From NCBI GenBank assembly GCA_015487895.1, contig WFOW01000154.1, positions 1 through 5,862 of the forward strand: DNA of 5,862 nt. Reading direction: 5' to 3'. Source of the DNA: Gammaproteobacteria bacterium (GTDB lineage Bacteria > Pseudomonadota > Gammaproteobacteria > S144-34). Shown in pieces: positions 4,936 through 5,862 of the stretch. The notes under the pieces were generated by a model that was not told the DNA's origin, made no database searches, and was given only the letters and a program-made list of their open reading frames with translations. The first letter of the stretch is position 1. Each line of letters begins with the position of its first letter. The position numbers were made by a program, and so were the translations under genes.

Positions 4936-5862
4936 TCAGACCCGCAGGCCGCGCTCGCGCAGGCGCGCGAGGACGCGCTCGAGGATGCGGGGATCGGCCT
5001 CCACCTCGGCCACCGCCGCCCAGGCGTCGGCGAGCCCCAGGCGCTCGCACTTGACCGCGTCCTTCTCCGTCATCACCACCGGCAGCCCGTCGCCGAAGGC
5101 AAGCTCGCGCGCGCGGAAGTCGTGGTGGTCGGGAAAGGGGTGCGGCACCACCTCGAGGCCCGCGCGCCGCAGCGACTCGAAGAAGCGCGCCGGGTGGCCG
5201 ATGCCGGCCACCGCGTGCACGCGCCGTCCCCGCCAGGCCTCCGGCGGCTCGCGGACCCCGTCGCGGAGCCGACGCAGGGCCGAGACCCGCAGGCGCATCC
5301 CGAGCTCGCCCGGCCCCGGCAGCCCGTTGGTGACGACGAGATCCACCTCCCGCAGCCTGCGCGCGGGCTCGCGCAGGGGACCGGCAGGCAGGCAGCGGCG
5401 GTTGCCGAGCCGCCGCACCCCGTCCAGCACGGCGATCTCCATGTCGCGGGCGAGGCGGTGGTGCTGGAGGCCGTCGTCGGCGAGCACGACCTCGCAGCGG
5501 TGATGCTCCACCAGGGCCCGTGCCGCCGCCACCCGGTCGGGCCCCACGGCCATGGGGCATCCGCAGGCGCGCGCGAGCAGCACGGCCTCGTCGCCGACCA
5601 TGCGGGGATCGCTGTCGGGGCGCACCTGCTGCGGCCAGGTGCGCGCGCGCCCGCGGTAGCCGCGCGCGACGATCCCCACCCGCAGCCCGGCATCGGCGAG
5701 CCCCCGCGCCAGCCAGGCGACGAGCGGCGTCTTGCCGGTGCCGCCGACGGTGACGTTGCCGACGACCACCACGGGCGCCCCCACCTCCAGCGGGCGGCGC
5801 AGGCCGTGCCGGTAGGCCGCGCGCCGCGCCGTCGCGGCGCCGCACCACAGCCAGCCCAGCGG
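4936..5862 (-). CDS. lpxK: Tetraacyldisaccharide 4'-kinase (5' end outside the window)
   Basis: LpxK uses ATP to phosphorylate the 4' position of the tetraacyldisaccharide 1-phosphate, giving lipid IVA at the cytoplasmic face of the inner membrane. 308 residues are visible, and about 15-25 N-terminal residues lie beyond the right edge. The visible start PLGWLWCGAATARRAAYRHG corresponds to the E. coli membrane-associated N-terminal segment, so internal GTG codons such as the one at 5784 are not the true start. In visible numbering, the Walker A region GNVTVGGTGKT is at 35-45, DDGLQH with the catalytic-type aspartates at 129-134, LPAGPLREP follows, AGIGHP is at 219-224, DHHDF begins at 245, and MTEKDAVKC is at 264-272. 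All motifs are intact and there is no frameshift. The following gene is ycaR, 97 bases after the last sense codon, in the same direction. Confidence 0.96.
   Translation of the reverse strand, partial: PLGWLWCGAATARRAAYRHGLRRPLEVGAPVVVVGNVTVGGTGKTPLVAWLARGLADAGLRVGIVARGYRGRARTWPQQVRPDSDPRMVGDEAVLLARACGCPMAVGPDRVAAARALVEHHRCEVVLADDGLQHHRLARDMEIAVLDGVRRLGNRRCLPAGPLREPARRLREVDLVVTNGLPGPGELGMRLRVSALRRLRDGVREPPEAWRGRRVHAVAGIGHPARFFESLRRAGLEVVPHPFPDHHDFRARELAFGDGLPVVMTEKDAVKCERLGLADAWAAVAEVEADPRILERVLARLRERGLRV

Noticed and set aside
5784..5784. GTG at 5784 as the lpxK start
   Set aside because: The frame continues upstream to the window edge with sequence matching the LpxK N-terminal membrane segment, so this is an internal valine.
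4904..5848. 314-codon - strand frame over lpxK
   Set aside because: The true lpxK frame, with Walker A, DDGLQH and MTEKDAVKC, is a different one. This frame is Arg/Ala-rich noise.

Overview
The window is very GC-rich, with GC-saturated third codon positions. It carries part of a conserved proteobacterial housekeeping cluster: rne (RNase E) on the + strand, then on the - strand a low-molecular-weight protein tyrosine phosphatase (LMW-PTP), kdsB, a ycaR/Trm112-like gene and lpxK. RNase E of E. coli type, together with Kdo and lipid A genes, points to a Gram-negative gammaproteobacterium. The combination rne / LMW-PTP / kdsB / ycaR / lpxK in very GC-rich DNA recalls Ectothiorhodospiraceae-like Chromatiales. 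That placement is inference from memory of gene order, not a search.

Layout. Positions 1-437 hold no convincing gene. They begin with an AT-rich islet containing an extended -10 box (14-22), followed by a terminator-like hairpin with a T5 tract (79-102), and look like a long rne leader. rne runs 438-2981 with an intact catalytic half and a shortened, arginine-rich, disordered tail. Its stop codon and the stop of the convergent LMW-PTP gene (2992-3471, - strand) both lie in one perfect 7-bp inverted repeat. A divergent intergenic region (3472-3586) separates the LMW-PTP from a small unrecognised + strand gene (3587-3883), which may be preceded by an 11-codon leader ORF. This small gene ends tail-to-tail with kdsB, sharing a CTAG that gives a TAG stop on both strands.

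On the - strand, lpxK (start beyond the right edge), ycaR and kdsB read in that order. LpxK phosphorylates the 4' position of the lipid A disaccharide. KdsB makes CMP-Kdo, the donor for the sugars attached to that product. The YcaR-like protein between them is a small putative zinc protein. kdsB starts 4 nt after the ycaR stop with its Shine-Dalgarno inside ycaR, so these two are very probably co-transcribed. A 97-nt gap separates the last lpxK sense codon from the ycaR start codon and holds two inverted repeats and a weak promoter-like site.

I see no mobile element, CRISPR array, tRNA, rRNA or prophage, and no clear new multi-gene system. The items most worth a second look are the rne leader hairpin, the unknown small gene with its possible leader peptide, and the two shared-stop convergent junctions.
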